From Microvirga thermotolerans (GTDB lineage: Bacteria > Pseudomonadota > Alphaproteobacteria > Rhizobiales > Beijerinckiaceae), in assembly GCF_009363855.1 (NCBI RefSeq), contig NZ_CP045423.1:1518001-1582000 (forward strand): 64,000 nucleotides of DNA, read 5' to 3'. Of this stretch, positions 58,085 through 64,000 are shown in pieces (the first letter of the stretch is position 1; every line of letters begins with the position of its first letter). A model generated the notes under the pieces. It was not told the DNA's origin. It did no database searches and saw nothing but the letters and a program-made list of their open reading frames with translations. Both the position numbers and the translations under genes were made by a program.

Positions 58085-58860
58085 TTATTCCTTTTGTCCA
58101 GCACCGGAAGACGAACGGCTGCGGCCAGAATCCACCGTTCCTCGCCGCCTGTCGAGCGCGGCACCGGCGCCAGCCCGAGCCAAGCGACAGAGTCGCGGCC
58201 CAGGCGGAATGTCTCCGCCGGCGATGCCGGCGCCTCGATAGCGGTGGCAATCGGTGGACGCTACCGGGAACGCGCTCATGAGCCGCTGGGTCGTGTCGCG
58301 GTCTTGGCGCGGGTAGCGATCTCGGCATCGAGTGAAGCAATCTGCTTTTGCATGTGGCGCAATCCCTGAACGAGAAGGGCAAGGCAGGAGCATGCGGCCT
58401 ACGGCACACCTGAGGAGGGATCTTAAACCGCTGGGATGAGGCGCTCGACGTCAGAGAGGCCTTGCAATGCGATCAGCCAGCGCTTGGAAAGATGGCCGCG
58501 GATCGCATTAATGATTTGGGTGCGCCGGCCGACAACCACATTGCGGGTCCGGAGATCACGGCAGAGGTCTGCCTGGCTTCACACTTCACCCCCACAAAGC
58601 GCCCGATCGGCTGCCCGTGCCGGCATCAGATCCATCTCATGGCCGAGGGCAGCGAGCTGCCGCCCAACCTGTCGAGCCCTGGCCCAGGCCTCCAGGCCGA
58701 TGCCGGCGTTCCCGGCAAACTCGGGCGACCTGCAAACTCCCTGGTAAGGCGCGCCTGAAGCCTGGAAATCCTCCTGCTTCAGGAGAGGCCCCGTCTTTGG
58801 AGAAAGGCCGAACCGCGCCATCGCCGCCTTCAGAGAAGCGTGATCGCTGGACACTCACGC
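58085..58860 (-). pseudogene. IS110-family transposase remnant
   Basis: Read leftward with several frame changes, pieces fit the IS110 order. First comes GIGLEAWARARQVGRQLAAL with GHEMDL, then RRTQIINAIRGHLSK, then QKQIASLDAEIATRAK. Last is a broken C-terminal part around AWLGLAP-like and TGG-like sequence. The reading frame is shifted many times and parts are deleted, so it is dead. It bounds the accessory island. Confidence 0.6.
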
Positions 58861-59053
58861 CGGGAGCGCCGTTAACCAGGATTCTGTGCCGCGCGCATAA
58901 TCCTGCCGGACCTACTTTTCCTGCGGAACTTCTCGTCTAGATGTGTGTTTCTAGGGGTCGTGCTCCGTCACGTGACCAACCCAGTTGCGACAGAGCCGCG
59001 ACCCAAGGGGATCCAGGCGACCGCAGGCCTGGTGCCGAGCCACGGGGGCCCAT

Positions 59054-64000
<4,947 letters not shown>

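Overview
The window reads as chromosome of a GC-rich alphaproteobacterium of the order Hyphomicrobiales (Rhizobiales), plausibly Methylobacteriaceae such as Microvirga or Methylobacterium. Evidence: very high GC; a circularly permuted two-piece ssrA; an alpha-type SspB; the fumC-DUF4169-ribbon-helix-helix cluster; the thyA-folA-hflKC-degP-serB-miaA block; and a rhizobial-type glycerol ABC operon. Genus assignment is inference.

Layout. 1-5.3 kb: FAD-linked oxidase and a large AsmA protein. 5.3-9.3 kb: fumC cluster, a cytochrome P450 and sspB. 9.3-9.7 kb: permuted tmRNA gene (tag ANDNYAPVAVAA), directly upstream of sspB on the same strand. 9.8-18.1 kb: housekeeping run thyA, DUF2293, GNAT, folA, hflK, hflC, DUF2065, Do-type protease, serB, miaA. 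18.1-34.2 kb: branched-chain amino acid biosynthesis (ilvI, ilvH, ilvC, leuA) interleaved with small metabolic genes; ilvI and leuA each follow a leader peptide rich in the regulating amino acids. 34.2-37.9 kb: a decayed SDR gene, alcohol dehydrogenase, cupin, a small Cys/Arg-rich protein, then 1.2 kb of GC-rich non-coding DNA ending at tRNA-Lys(CTT). 38.3-39.2 kb: fragments of an IS6-type transposase, a saccharopine-dehydrogenase-like gene and an IS3 transposase.

39.5-45.6 kb: a six-gene glycerol-type ABC operon (two ATPases, two permeases, DUF2160, binding protein) whose two ATPases have complementary motif defects. 45.9-58.9 kb: an accessory island bounded by IS5, IS701 and IS110 remnants, with an internal IS6 scrap. 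It holds two polar-amino-acid uptake modules, each linked to FAD amine/amino-acid oxidases and a local regulator: XRE-cupin with a divergent SBP-permease-ATPase-PuuB-like oxidase, and Lrp/AsnC followed by SBP-permease-permease-ATPase and two oxidases. The implied job is import and oxidative deamination of amino acids, polyamines or opine-like compounds.

59.05-64.0 kb: the start and most of a giant soluble hybrid histidine kinase with nine 92-residue HAMP-pair repeats, GAF, coiled coil, HisKA, HATPase and a receiver domain cut by the window end. Most striking for follow-up: this poly-HAMP kinase (layout of fungal Nik1/Os-1), the asymmetric ATPase pair, the twin import-oxidation modules, the two attenuators and the ssrA-sspB pair.
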